Shown piece after piece: positions 1 to 8,569 of a stretch of DNA of 64,000 nucleotides (position 1 is its first letter; the number at the start of each line of letters is the position of its first letter). The stretch is taken from NCBI RefSeq assembly GCF_024808665.1, contig NZ_JANUBZ010000001.1, positions 248,001 to 312,000 of the forward strand. Direction: 5' to 3'. Below the pieces are notes generated by a model that made no database searches, was not told the DNA's origin, and worked only from the letters and a program-made list of their open reading frames with translations. The DNA is from Mucilaginibacter empetricola (lineage in GTDB: Bacteria; Bacteroidota; Bacteroidia; Sphingobacteriales; Sphingobacteriaceae). Both the position numbers and the translations under genes were made by a program.

Positions 1-256
1 ATTTTAAATACAAGGCAAAAATTAATTAAATGTTGAAATAATTTAAAAGAGAAGATAGGGTGTATTCCTAAAGCGAAATATAACAATTTCTGGGACTTTA
101 GCACTATAAATCACTTTATTATATCATAAATTTATTTCATTAAAAAGTTAAAATTTAATTTTTTTATCCGCTTTTTTTTAGAATATTCGATGTTCCGTAA
201 CAGTTCAAAAGATGTTTCGTTGGGAGGTTGGAAATCAATATTTTACTAAAATTCAT
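1..256. other. A+T-rich region upstream of dnaA
   Basis: This stretch is strongly A+T rich with T-runs around 158-180 and no credible coding frame. It must hold the 5' region of dnaA, but I see no convincing -33/-7 pair and no clean DnaA box (the nearest is a partial match in the T-run near 165-175). I therefore do not call an origin here. Confidence 0.5.
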
Positions 257-1684
257 ATGGAAAAAACTTGTACTAACGTTTGGAATAGCTGTCTTCAGAT
301 CATTAAAGATAACATACCGGCACAAAGCTTCAAAACCTGGTTTGAGCCGATAAAAGCTTTAAGGATGGAAGGAAGCGTTTTGACGATCCAGGTACCAAGT
401 TTATTTTTTTATGAGTGGTTAGAGGAACACTATGTGGGACTTTTGCGTAAAACAATAAAAAAGCAATTGGGCGACGACGGAAGGCTTGAATATAACATTG
501 TTGTAGAACAATCATCTTCGAGCAAGCCGTACACCACAAATATCCCATCGAACGGGAATGGTGCCGAAGCCAAAAATCAATCTATGCCAATACCTATTTC
601 AATAAATAAGGATATTAAGAACCCGTTTGTAATACCGGGTTTAAAGAAGCTTAACGTTGATCCGCAGCTGAACCAGAACTATACTTTCAATAATTTTGTT
701 GAGGGTGATTGTAACCGTTTAGCACGTTCGGCAGGTTATGCAGTAGCGGCCAAACCGGGCGGTACTTCATTTAACCCACTAATGATATACGGGGGCGTGG
801 GGCTTGGTAAAACGCACCTGGCGCAAGCAATAGGTAATGAAATTAAACAAACACTGCCTGATAAACTGGTGCTTTACGTATCGTGCGAGAAATTTACCCA
901 GCAGTTTGTTGATGCCCTTAAGCATAATAACATTAATGACTTTGTGAACTTTTACCAGGCCATTGATGTATTGATTATGGATGATGTGCACAACTTCGCA
1001 GGCAAAGAAAAAACACAGGATTTCTTTTTCCATATCTTTAATCACCTGCACCAATCAGGCAAGCAGGTAATTATCACCTCTGATAAAGCACCAAAAGATT
1101 TGGCAGGTTTAGAAGAACGCCTTTTATCAAGATTTAAATGGGGTCTATCGGCCGATTTACAGGTTCCTGATTTGGAAACCCGCATGGCTATCCTTAAAAA
1201 TAAAACTTACCAGGACGGCATCGAACTATCAAACGATGTAATCGAGTACGTTGCTCATAATATTGACAACAACGTACGTGAACTGGAAGGTGCAATGGTT
1301 TCCCTGTTGGCACAATCAACCTTAAACCGTAAGGAAATTGATTTGAACCTGGCAAAGCAGATGTTAAAGAACTTTGTAAAAAATTCATCCAAAGAAATTT
1401 CGATGGAATACATACAAAGCCTGGTTTGCGAATATTTTGAAGTGCCTATTGAAATGGTAAAATCACAAACCCGCAAGCGCGAAATTGTGCAGGCCCGCCA
1501 AATCTCTATGTATCTGGCTAAGGCACATACCAAAAGCTCATTAAAATCAATTGGTCATTTCTTTGGCGGTCGCGATCACTCTACCGTAATTTATGCCTGC
1601 CAAACAGTTGAGGATTTAATTGATACCGATAAAAAATTCAAAGGCTACGTTGCCGACATTCAGAAAAAGCTGAAAATGTCATAA
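257..1684 (+). CDS. dnaA: Chromosomal replication initiator protein DnaA
   Basis: DnaA binds DnaA boxes at oriC, oligomerises with ATP and opens the duplex. The 475-residue product has the expected order: N-terminal domain I (about 1-85, starting MEKTCTNVWNSCLQII), a Ser/Asn-rich linker, the AAA+ domain with Walker A GGVGLGKT at 179-186 and Walker B with Asp242-Asp243, and the C-terminal DNA-binding domain with the signature GRDHST near residue 438. An upstream in-frame ATG at 212 would add 15 residues, but Bacteroidota DnaA proteins start at MEKTC, so I place the start at 257. A terminator follows the stop. Very sure. Confidence 0.97.
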   Translation: MEKTCTNVWNSCLQIIKDNIPAQSFKTWFEPIKALRMEGSVLTIQVPSLFFYEWLEEHYVGLLRKTIKKQLGDDGRLEYNIVVEQSSSSKPYTTNIPSNGNGAEAKNQSMPIPISINKDIKNPFVIPGLKKLNVDPQLNQNYTFNNFVEGDCNRLARSAGYAVAAKPGGTSFNPLMIYGGVGLGKTHLAQAIGNEIKQTLPDKLVLYVSCEKFTQQFVDALKHNNINDFVNFYQAIDVLIMDDVHNFAGKEKTQDFFFHIFNHLHQSGKQVIITSDKAPKDLAGLEERLLSRFKWGLSADLQVPDLETRMAILKNKTYQDGIELSNDVIEYVAHNIDNNVRELEGAMVSLLAQSTLNRKEIDLNLAKQMLKNFVKNSSKEISMEYIQSLVCEYFEVPIEMVKSQTRKREIVQARQISMYLAKAHTKSSLKSIGHFFGGRDHSTVIYACQTVEDLIDTDKKFKGYVADIQKKLKMS

Positions 1685-1711
1685 ACTCTTAGTCTTACTT
1701 AAAGAATAGTG

Positions 1712-1741
1712 AGCCTTGCATTTTTATGTAAGGCTTTTTTG
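1712..1741 (+). terminator. Intrinsic terminator of dnaA
   Basis: A 10-bp stem (AGCCTTGCAT paired with ATGTAAGGCT, one G-U pair) with a TTTT loop is followed by a run of T. It lies 28 nt past the dnaA stop, so dnaA is probably transcribed alone. Confidence 0.8.
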
Positions 1742-1808
1742 TTTGACTAAGATTTTCAGGATTTTTTTGATTGCAGGATATTTGTGGATGATAGTGCAAT
1801 TACCATCC

Positions 1809-1990
1809 ATAACGATGGGTGTAAAACCTTGAGTGTTCGAAACATGAGTTTTATTACGAAATTTAATTGGGATGTCACCCTGAGGCACTCGAAGGGTGAG
1901 CGCAGAGGCCTTTGCCCACATGCTTCGAGAGCCTCAGCATGACACCCTTTTTAATGTTTCGAACACCCTTAGTGTAAAACCCATCGTTAT
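1809..1990. repeat. Nested inverted-repeat element (about 180 bp)
   Basis: Three concentric arm pairs are visible: 1809-1818 with 1981-1990 (10/10), 1833-1845 with 1954-1966 (13/13, GTGTTCGAAACAT), and 1873-1894 with 1923-1944 (19/22, core CTGAGG.CTCGAAG). The symmetry and lack of a gene suggest a non-coding miniature element or REP doublet. The open frame that runs through it (1896-2195) has no recognisable protein features. Confidence 0.75.
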
Positions 1991-2000
1991 TTTAACCATC

Positions 2001-2090
2001 CAGCACATGTCATATTGCCATATTTCCACATCCAAGTATCCACACATTTGCACATCTACAGATTCGCACATCTACACCCATCCGCACATC
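2001..2090. repeat. CACAT-type short degenerate repeats
   Basis: Eight or so copies of a CACAT core spaced about 8-14 nt apart, in the style GCACATCTACA and CCGCACATC. Related tracts occur at 13348-13386 and 18159-18268, so this is a dispersed intergenic repeat family and not a unique regulatory array. One copy reads GTATCCACA, close to a DnaA box, but it is part of the repeat. Confidence 0.65.
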
Positions 2091-2403
2091 AACTTCCCAC
2101 CGCCATCTGGCAATTTCAGGCAGAAATCTGGCAACTTGCTATGCATGCATAAATTATGTACCGAATACCGTTTTAAACTTTGGTATATTTATTGAATTAT
2201 TTTATATCTTTACAATGTAGTTTTGCCATTTTTTATATCGACATAACTATTAATTACAAAATTAAATACTAATTGAAATAAGTTTTTTTATCGCTTGCTA
2301 TTCCTTTGGGCTATATCTAACTTACAAATATCAATTTACAGAACCTTACTTAATTATTAAATATTTAATTTTTTAATACAAAAAGCTGCTACAGCAAGTT
2401 AAT
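2091..2403 (+). other. Leader region upstream of ilvD
   Basis: Non-coding stretch between the CACAT repeats and ilvD. It contains a direct repeat ATCTGGCAA (2105-2113 and 2126-2134), a candidate promoter, and then about 190 nt of A+T-rich leader. I looked for a leader peptide rich in Ile, Leu or Val and found none, and there is no clear terminator/antiterminator pair. Confidence 0.5.
2179..2212 (+). promoter_or_regulatory. Candidate Bacteroidota promoter for ilvD
   Basis: TTTG at 2179-2182 and TATCTTTA at 2205-2212 resemble the Bacteroidota -33 (TTTG) and -7 (TAnnTTTG) boxes. The 22-nt spacing is slightly longer than the usual 19-21, and the last base of the -7 box is A and not G. It would give a leader of roughly 185 nt before ilvD. 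Confidence 0.4.
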
Positions 2404-4113
2404 ATGAGCGCACCGACAAATACTACAGAAGCGATAGAATTGAACCGTTATAGCAAAACGTTAACACAAGATCCTACCCAACCGGCGGCACAGGCCATGC
2501 TTTACGGGATAGGCTTAACTGATGACGATTTGAAAAAGGCACAAGTGGGTGTGGCAAGTATGGGTTATGATGGCAATACCTGTAATATGCACCTTAACGA
2601 TTTAGCTAAGCTGGTTAAAAAAGGTGTTTGGGAAGAGGATTTGGTAGGGCTTATTTTTAATACCATAGGCGTTAGCGATGGCATGAGCATGGGTACCGAT
2701 GGTATGCGTTATTCGTTGGTTAGCCGCGATGTTATTGCCGATTCTATAGAGGCTGTTTGTGGCGCACAATACTATGACGGCTTAATTACCTTGCCAGGCT
2801 GTGATAAAAACATGCCGGGTTCTGTAATAGCCATGGGCAGGTTAAACCGCCCCTCAATTATGGTTTACGGCGGCACTATTAAACCGGGTCATTATAAAGA
2901 CGAAGATTTAAATATTGTTTCGGCATTTGAAGCTTTGGGTCAAAAATTAGCCGGCACTATAACGCCCGAAGATTTTATGGGCGTGGTAAAAAACGCTTGC
3001 CCTAGTGCGGGCGCCTGCGGTGGCATTTATACTGCTAATACTATGGCCTCCGCCATTGAGGCTTTGGGTATGAGCTTACCCTACTCCTCATCAAACCCGG
3101 CATTAAGCGAAGAAAAGAAAGCCGAGTGCCTGGCAGCTGGCAAGGCGATAAGAATATTGCTTGAAAAAGATATAAAGCCATCAGACATCATGACCCGCAA
3201 AGCATTTGAAAATGCTATTGTAACCATAATGGTGCTTGGCGGATCAACCAATGCTGTGCTGCATTTAATTGCTATGGCGAAAAGCATAGGTGTTAAATTA
3301 ACGCAGGATGACTTCCAATCGGTAAGTAACCGCATCCCAGTACTGGCTGATATGAAACCAAGCGGTAAATACATGATGGAAGATCTGCACAATATTGGCG
3401 GTGTTCCGGCGGTAATGAAATATTTGCTTAAAAAAGGCTTGCTGCATGGCGAGTGTTTAACTGTAACCGGCAAAACAATTGAAGAAAATTTGGTTGATGT
3501 TCCAGACCTGGAATTTGAAAATCAGAAGATCATCTTCCCTGTAAGTAACCCGATTAAAAAAACAGGCCACTTACAAATATTATACGGAAACCTTGCTGAG
3601 GGCGGCAGTGTTGCCAAAATTACTGGCAAAGAGGGCGAACGCTTTGAAGGCCCGGCCCGCGTATTTGATGGCGAATTTGAATTGATTGCAGGGATCCAAA
3701 GCGGCCGTGTTAAAGCTGGCGATGTAGTGGTTATCCGCAACATTGGCCCTAAAGGCGCGCCAGGTATGCCCGAAATGCTGAAACCTACAGGCGCTATTTT
3801 TGGTGCAGGTTTGGGTGCTTCGGTAGCGTTAATTACCGATGGCCGTTTCTCTGGCGGTACGCATGGTTTTGTGGTGGGTCACATCACGCCCGAGGCTTAT
3901 GACGGCGGATTAATTGCACTGGTTAATGACAACGACACTATTGAAATTGATGCCAACAGCCTCACCATGACACTGAAGGTATCCGAAGAAGAAATAGCAA
4001 AACGCCGTGCCAACTGGGTACAACCAGCGTTAAAAGCAACTAAAGGTTTATTATACAAATATGCCAAAACTGTTAGCAGCGCCGCCGAAGGTTGCGTTAC
4101 TGACGAAATGTAA
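2404..4113 (+). CDS. ilvD: Dihydroxy-acid dehydratase
   Basis: IlvD dehydrates 2,3-dihydroxy-isovalerate and 2,3-dihydroxy-3-methylvalerate to the keto acids of valine and isoleucine. The 569-residue protein is full length for the IlvD/Edd family. Three conserved cysteines are visible, Cys60 (TCNMHL), Cys133 ([10 protein letters not shown]) and Cys205 (CPSAGACGG), the pattern associated with an iron-sulfur cluster; Cys199 lies in the same CPSAGAC motif. It is the first gene of the branched-chain operon and follows the candidate promoter at 2179-2212. The next gene is separated by a palindromic repeat. Very sure. Confidence 0.97.
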   Translation: MSAPTNTTEAIELNRYSKTLTQDPTQPAAQAMLYGIGLTDDDLKKAQVGVASMGYDGNTCNMHLNDLAKLVKKGVWEEDLVGLIFNTIGVSDGMSMGTDGMRYSLVSRDVIADSIEAVCGAQYYDGLITLPGCDKNMPGSVIAMGRLNRPSIMVYGGTIKPGHYKDEDLNIVSAFEALGQKLAGTITPEDFMGVVKNACPSAGACGGIYTANTMASAIEALGMSLPYSSSNPALSEEKKAECLAAGKAIRILLEKDIKPSDIMTRKAFENAIVTIMVLGGSTNAVLHLIAMAKSIGVKLTQDDFQSVSNRIPVLADMKPSGKYMMEDLHNIGGVPAVMKYLLKKGLLHGECLTVTGKTIEENLVDVPDLEFENQKIIFPVSNPIKKTGHLQILYGNLAEGGSVAKITGKEGERFEGPARVFDGEFELIAGIQSGRVKAGDVVVIRNIGPKGAPGMPEMLKPTGAIFGAGLGASVALITDGRFSGGTHGFVVGHITPEAYDGGLIALVNDNDTIEIDANSLTMTLKVSEEEIAKRRANWVQPALKATKGLLYKYAKTVSSAAEGCVTDEM

Positions 4114-4236
4114 CCCCCTAGCCCCCTAAAGGGGGAACAGGGAAGTTAATTAAATAGAGAGTGAAATATTAATAATAACAATGGCTTATTCAGGATAAGC
4201 TTTAAAAACTCCCCCTTTAGGGGGATGGGGGGCAAT
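4112..4236. repeat. Paired G/C-rich palindromes between ilvD and ilvB
   Basis: Two small hairpins, CCCCC-TAAA-GGGGG at 4122-4135 and CCCCC-TTTA-GGGGG at 4211-4224, are reverse complements of each other, and both carry a second C5/G5-6 run outside, so the whole 125-bp unit is a doublet in inverted orientation around an A+T-rich core. The left copy starts at the ilvD stop and the right copy ends a few bases before the ilvB ATG. The same layout recurs at 6720-6820. Confidence 0.75.
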
Positions 4237-5976
4237 ATGGAAGTAGCACAGGAAATATTAAACGCACCGGCTGCAGCAAAAGAAGCAGTTGAATTATCAG
4301 GATCACAGGCTTTATTGGAAGCATTGATCGTTGAAGGTGTGGATACCATTTTTGGTTATCCGGGTGGCGCAATTATGCCCATTTACGATGCTTTGTACGA
4401 TTATCATGATAAGCTGAACCATATCCTCGTCCGCCACGAACAGGGTGGCATTCACGCAGGACAAGGTTATGCACGTACATCGGGCAAAGTGGGTGTAGTA
4501 TTTGCTACCAGCGGTCCCGGTGCTACTAACCTGGTAACTGGTTTGGCCGATGCACAGATTGACAGTACCCCACTGGTATGTATTACCGGCCAGGTGTTTG
4601 CTCACTTGTTAGGTACCGATGCTTTCCAGGAAACGGATGTAATCAACATCACTACCCCGGTTACCAAATGGAACTACCAGGTGACTGATGCTAACGAAAT
4701 TCCGGAAGTAATTGCAAAGGCTTTTTATATCGCCAAAAGCGGTCGCCCGGGTCCTGTGTTAATCGACATTACCAAAAACGCACAGATCCAGAAATTTGAT
4801 TTTAAAGGATATACCACCTGTAATCATATCCGCAGCTACAGGCCAAAACCAATTGTTCGTCCGCAGTATATTCAAGAAGCTGCTGAATTAATTAACTCAG
4901 CAAAAAAGCCGTTTGTTCTTTGGGGACAAGGTGTAATATTGGGCAGTGCCGAGCAGGAGTTTAAGGCTTTTATCGAGAAAAGTGGCATTCCATCAGCCTG
5001 GACTATTTTAGGCGCCGGAGCCATCCCGACAGATCATCCGCTTAATGTGGGTATGCTTGGGATGCATGGCAATTATGGCCCTAACGTATTGACTAATGAG
5101 TGCGACGTATTGATTGCTATAGGCATGCGTTTTGATGACCGCGTAACCGGCCGTTTAGACAAATATGCCAAACAGGCAAAGGTTGTTCATTTAGATATTG
5201 ACCCTGCCGAGATCGACAAAAACGTAAAATCAACCGTACCTGTTTGGGGCGATTGTAAAGAAACGTTACCACTGCTTACAGCACTCATCGAACCAAAAAA
5301 ACATACCGAATGGCTTGCTAAGTTCAACGATTATACTTCACAGGAATTTGACGCAGTTATTGAGGCCGAACTAAACCCCAAAACTGAAGAAATGACCATG
5401 GGCGAGGTAATTAAACAACTAAACGAAATTACCAAAGGCGAAGCCATTATTGTTTCTGACGTTGGTCAACACCAAATGGTGGCTTGCCGTTACGCCAAAC
5501 TGAACAATACCCGCAGCAATATTACCAGCGGTGGTTTAGGTACTATGGGCTTTGCCCTGCCTGCTGCCATTGGTGCCAAATTTGGTGCACAGGAGCGTGA
5601 TGTTGTTGCCATTATTGGCGATGGCGGTTTCCAAATGACCTTACAGGAATTAGGTACCATTATGCAAACCGGTGTAAATGTAAAGATCATCATCCTTAAT
5701 AACCGTTTCCTGGGCATGGTACGCCAGTGGCAGGAATTGTTTAACGAGCGCCGTTATTCTTTTGTGGATATCCAAAGTCCTGATTTTGTTGCACTCGCGG
5801 CAGCATATAAAATACCGGGCAAACGCATAGAAGACAGAGCCGATTTACCTGCTGCATTAAATGAAATGCTGAACAATAAAGGCTCGTTCCTTTTAGAAGT
5901 AATGGTGACCAAAGAAAACAATGTATTCCCAATGGTACCACAAGGATGCAGTGTTTCTGAAATCAGGCTTAAATAA
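4237..5976 (+). CDS. ilvB: Acetolactate synthase large subunit
   Basis: Catalytic subunit of acetohydroxyacid synthase, which condenses pyruvate with pyruvate or 2-oxobutanoate using thiamine diphosphate. The 579-residue protein shows the catalytic Glu68 in RHEQGG, and the ThDP/Mg motif starting GDGG at 461 and ending with NN (IILNN). An ATG at 4225 in the same frame lies inside the G-rich repeat and would add MGGN; I prefer 4237 (MEVAQEIL), which leaves the repeat as untranslated leader. Regulatory subunit ilvN follows. Very sure of function, fairly sure of start. Confidence 0.96.
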   Translation: MEVAQEILNAPAAAKEAVELSGSQALLEALIVEGVDTIFGYPGGAIMPIYDALYDYHDKLNHILVRHEQGGIHAGQGYARTSGKVGVVFATSGPGATNLVTGLADAQIDSTPLVCITGQVFAHLLGTDAFQETDVINITTPVTKWNYQVTDANEIPEVIAKAFYIAKSGRPGPVLIDITKNAQIQKFDFKGYTTCNHIRSYRPKPIVRPQYIQEAAELINSAKKPFVLWGQGVILGSAEQEFKAFIEKSGIPSAWTILGAGAIPTDHPLNVGMLGMHGNYGPNVLTNECDVLIAIGMRFDDRVTGRLDKYAKQAKVVHLDIDPAEIDKNVKSTVPVWGDCKETLPLLTALIEPKKHTEWLAKFNDYTSQEFDAVIEAELNPKTEEMTMGEVIKQLNEITKGEAIIVSDVGQHQMVACRYAKLNNTRSNITSGGLGTMGFALPAAIGAKFGAQERDVVAIIGDGGFQMTLQELGTIMQTGVNVKIIILNNRFLGMVRQWQELFNERRYSFVDIQSPDFVALAAAYKIPGKRIEDRADLPAALNEMLNNKGSFLLEVMVTKENNVFPMVPQGCSVSEIRLK

Positions 5977-5979
5977 CCA

Positions 5980-6091
5980 GCCTCACCTAAATCCTCTCCA
6001 ACCGCGTGCCGCCAGAGCTTTAGCGGTGGAGCAAGGAGAGGACTTTAAAAAATTATGTGAACCCTCTCCTTTAGAGAGGGCAGGGTGAGGC
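5980..6091. repeat. Inverted-repeat doublet with an inserted repeat, between ilvB and ilvN
   Basis: Outer arms GCCTCACC (5980-5987) and GGTGAGGC (6084-6091) enclose two hairpins. The right one is compact: CCCTCTC (6062-6068), 5-nt loop, GAGAGGG (6074-6080). The left one has arms CCTCTCC (5993-5999) and GGAGAGG (6035-6041) but a 35-nt loop (6000-6034) that matches, in reverse complement at 29 of 35 positions, a sequence at 24762-24796. So one repeat appears to sit inside another. Confidence 0.75.
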
Positions 6092-6115
6092 AAAAAAGAG
6101 TTAAAGAAATTGAAA

Positions 6116-6718
6116 ATGGAAAACCAACAAGAAAAACAGGAATTTAACATAACGGTTTATACCGAAAATCAAATCGGCTTATTAAACCGGATAGCCATCA
6201 TATTTACGCGCCGTAAAATCAATATCGATAGCCTGAATACCTCGCCGTCAGAAATTGAGCGTATTCATCGCTTTAATATAGTGATTACCGAGTCGGAAGA
6301 TGTGGTGCGCAAGCTTTGCCGCCAGATTGAGAAACAGGTAGAAGTATTAAAAGTATACTATCATACGAACGAAGATGTGATCTGGCAGGAATTGGCCTTA
6401 TACAAGGTCAGCACCGATGTTATTGCCGAAAAGGTTAGCGTTGAGCGTTTGCTGCGCGAAAACGGCGCCCGCGCGGTTGTGATCCGTAAAGATTACACTG
6501 TGTTTGAAACTACGGGCCATCGCGAAGAAACAGATAACCTGATCAGCATCCTTCAACCTTACGGCTTAATTGAGTTTGTACGCAGTGCCCGAGTTGCCAT
6601 TATTAAGGATAGCGACGGCTTTAACCGCAAGCTCCGCGAGTTTGAAAGACTTGAACCCGGCGAAGATGTAATTGAAAACGAATATTTAAACCAGGGACAA
6701 AAAGTATTTACGATGTAA
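6116..6718 (+). CDS. ilvN: Acetolactate synthase small (regulatory) subunit
   Basis: Regulatory subunit that binds IlvB and mediates feedback inhibition by branched-chain amino acids. The 200-residue protein has an N-terminal ACT domain (about residues 8-80, starting FNITVYTENQIGLLNRIA) and a C-terminal small-subunit domain. It is longer than the roughly 160-residue proteobacterial IlvH/IlvN, as in other Bacteroidota. A TTG two codons upstream (6110) is possible, but ATG at 6116 gives MENQQEK and is preferred. Confidence 0.94.
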   Translation: MENQQEKQEFNITVYTENQIGLLNRIAIIFTRRKINIDSLNTSPSEIERIHRFNIVITESEDVVRKLCRQIEKQVEVLKVYYHTNEDVIWQELALYKVSTDVIAEKVSVERLLRENGARAVVIRKDYTVFETTGHREETDNLISILQPYGLIEFVRSARVAIIKDSDGFNRKLREFERLEPGEDVIENEYLNQGQKVFTM

Positions 6719-6719
6719 A

Positions 6720-6820
6720 CCCCCTAACCCCCTGAAGGGGGAACAATAGGGGATTAAGAATTCGAAAACTAAAAAACATTATCAAAAAACTCCCCCGCCT
6801 TAAGGCGGGGGCTGGGGGGT
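6720..6820. repeat. Paired G/C-rich palindromes between ilvN and the methyltransferase
   Basis: Same design as 4112-4236: CCCCC-TGAA-GGGGG at 6728-6741 on the left, and a perfect 20-bp palindrome at 6792-6811 on the right, each with an additional outer C-run or G-run and in inverted orientation around a 50-bp A+T-rich core. The right copy ends two bases before the ATG at 6823. Confidence 0.75.
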
Positions 6821-6822
6821 AT

Positions 6823-7401
6823 ATGATCGAAGAAATCAGACAAAAATATCCATTAGCATATAACGCTATCAAAGTCGCTACAGAGGCTAATGGCTTTACT
6901 ATGCCATCGGAAGTATTAACCTGTTCGTTGCTTAAAACATTGGCTGCTACTAAACCGGGCGGCAAAATGCTGGAGCTGGGCACCGGTACAGGTTTATCAA
7001 CTACGTGGATATTGGATGGGATGGATGCTAAATCGACCTTAATATCAATTGATAATGATGAAACATTATTAAATATAGCTAAGGAGAATTTAGGGGTTGA
7101 TAAACGCCTGAAGCTGATTTGTACCGATGGCGGCGAATGGATAAAGCAAAATGCAGGTCAAAAGTTCAGCTTTATTTTTGCCGATACCTGGCCCGGTAAA
7201 TATTTATTGCTTGATGAAGTATTGGACATGCTTGAAAAAGGGGGCATTTATATTATTGACGATATGCTGCCGCAGCAAAACTGGCCAACCGGTCATGCTG
7301 AAAAAGCAACGCAGTTAATAGCCTATCTGGATAGCCGTGAAGACTTGATATTAACCAAAATGGGTTGGGCAACGGGGATAGTGATCATAACAAAAAAGTA
7401 A
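6823..7401 (+). CDS. SAM-dependent O-methyltransferase-like protein
   Basis: A 192-residue class I methyltransferase. Motif I is clear (MLELGTGTGLSTTWIL, near residues 50-65), followed by an acidic strand (LISIDND) and a FIFADTWPGK stretch typical of small catechol-type O-methyltransferases. The substrate cannot be read from the sequence. It sits inside the branched-chain operon between ilvN and ilvC, in the same orientation, with repeat elements on both sides, so it may be cotranscribed with no role in the pathway. Start ATG is at the first base after the repeat leader. Confidence 0.8.
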   Translation: MIEEIRQKYPLAYNAIKVATEANGFTMPSEVLTCSLLKTLAATKPGGKMLELGTGTGLSTTWILDGMDAKSTLISIDNDETLLNIAKENLGVDKRLKLICTDGGEWIKQNAGQKFSFIFADTWPGKYLLLDEVLDMLEKGGIYIIDDMLPQQNWPTGHAEKATQLIAYLDSREDLILTKMGWATGIVIITKK

Positions 7402-7412
7402 ACAAATAAGTA

Positions 7413-7445
7413 AGATTTACGAAGTTTTAAAAACTTCGTAAATCT
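7413..7445. repeat. Perfect 16-bp palindrome (ACGAAGTTTT type)
   Basis: Arms 7413-7428 and 7430-7445 are perfect reverse complements around a single A. No T-run follows, so it is not a typical terminator. A diverged, split version occurs at 21412-21426/21478-21492, which marks it as a dispersed palindrome. Confidence 0.7.
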
Positions 7446-7503
7446 GAAACCCACCGATCAAATCATGAAAAAATCGGTGAAATCATAAATAAAAACAAAA
7501 ACA

Positions 7504-8562
7504 ATGGCAAAATTAAATTTCGGCGGTACTGAAGAAAACGTAGTTACCCGCGAAGAGTTTCCTTTATCAAAGGCTCAGGAAGTATTGAAAAATGAAGTTG
7601 TAGCTGTAATTGGCTATGGTGTACAAGGTCCGGGTCAGGCACTCAACCAAAAAGACAATGGCATTAACGTAATTGTTGGTCAGCGTAAAGGCACCAAAAC
7701 CTGGGATAAAGCAATTAACGATGGCTTTGTACCCGGCGAAACCCTTTTTGAAATTGAAGAAGCCTTAGAAAGAGGAACCGTTATTTGCTACTTATTGAGC
7801 GATGCTGCTCAGATTGCTTTATGGCCAACTGTTAAAAAACATTTAACTCCGGGCAAAGCATTATATTTTTCACACGGTTTCGGTATCACTTTTAAAGAGC
7901 AAACCGGCATCGTACCTCCTGCTGATGTAGATGTATTCCTGGTTGCTCCCAAAGGCTCAGGTACTTCATTACGTCGTATGTTTTTACAGGGCCGTGGCTT
8001 AAACTCAAGCTTCGCTATTTTCCAGGATGCTACCGGAAAAGCTAAAGACAGAGTTGTTGCTTTAGGTATTGCTGTAGGTAGCGGTTACTTATTTGAAACC
8101 GACTTCAAAAAAGAAGTATTCAGCGATTTAACCGGCGAGCGTGGCACATTGATGGGTTGTATCCAGGGTATTTTTGCAGCTCAATACGAAGTATTACGCA
8201 GCAATGGTCACTCGCCTTCAGAATCATTTAACGAAACTGTTGAAGAGTTAACCCAATCGTTAATGCCATTAGTTGCAGAAAACGGTATGGACTGGATGTA
8301 TGCCAATTGTTCAACTACTGCACAACGTGGTGCTTTGGATTGGTGGAAAAAATTCCGTGATGCTACTAAACCCGTATTTGAAGATTTATACAAAAGTGTT
8401 GCTACAGGTGTTGAATCACAAAGATCAATTGACACCAACAGCAAACCTGATTACCGCGAAAAACTGGATGCTGAGTTGAAAGAATTACGCGAAAGCGAAT
8501 TATGGCAAGCAGGTAAAACTGTACGCAGTTTACGTCCTGAGAACCAGGTTGTAGAGGCGTAA
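7504..8562 (+). CDS. ilvC: Ketol-acid reductoisomerase (NADP+)
   Basis: IlvC isomerises and reduces 2-acetolactate or 2-aceto-2-hydroxybutanoate, using Mg and NADPH. The 352-residue length fits a single C-terminal knotted domain (class I size), unlike the longer E. coli form. The Rossmann motif is GYGVQG at 37-42, preceded by VVAVI. The catalytic-domain segments FSDLTGERG and the later EN...YANCSTTAQRGALDW are present. The stretch GLNSSFAIFQD resembles the plant-like N-domain more than the common bacterial PKGPGH type, as far as I can judge by eye. Very sure of function. Confidence 0.95.
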   Translation: MAKLNFGGTEENVVTREEFPLSKAQEVLKNEVVAVIGYGVQGPGQALNQKDNGINVIVGQRKGTKTWDKAINDGFVPGETLFEIEEALERGTVICYLLSDAAQIALWPTVKKHLTPGKALYFSHGFGITFKEQTGIVPPADVDVFLVAPKGSGTSLRRMFLQGRGLNSSFAIFQDATGKAKDRVVALGIAVGSGYLFETDFKKEVFSDLTGERGTLMGCIQGIFAAQYEVLRSNGHSPSESFNETVEELTQSLMPLVAENGMDWMYANCSTTAQRGALDWWKKFRDATKPVFEDLYKSVATGVESQRSIDTNSKPDYREKLDAELKELRESELWQAGKTVRSLRPENQVVEA

Positions 8563-8569
8563 GTACCAC

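Noticed and set aside
1896..2195. Open reading frame of 99 codons after dnaA
   Set aside because: It runs through an inverted-repeat element and the CACAT repeats, has a His/Ser/Pro-rich low-complexity product and no homology that I recognise.
1..2403. Possible replication origin around dnaA
   Set aside because: Upstream there is no clean DnaA box; downstream the single near-match (GTATCCACA around 2037) belongs to a CACAT repeat family also found inside the leu and atp operons. GC-skew data over a larger region would be needed.
2213..2403. Peptide-based attenuator for the ilv operon
   Set aside because: No leader ORF rich in Ile, Leu or Val and no alternative terminator hairpins were found.
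3081..3473. Minus-strand ORF of 130 codons inside ilvD
   Set aside because: It is a shadow of the conserved ilvD frame, with no start context or known product.
4225..4236. Earlier ATG of ilvB
   Set aside because: The codons (MGGN) are encoded by the G-run of the repeat; the conserved protein begins at 4237, and the repeat is a better fit as untranslated leader.
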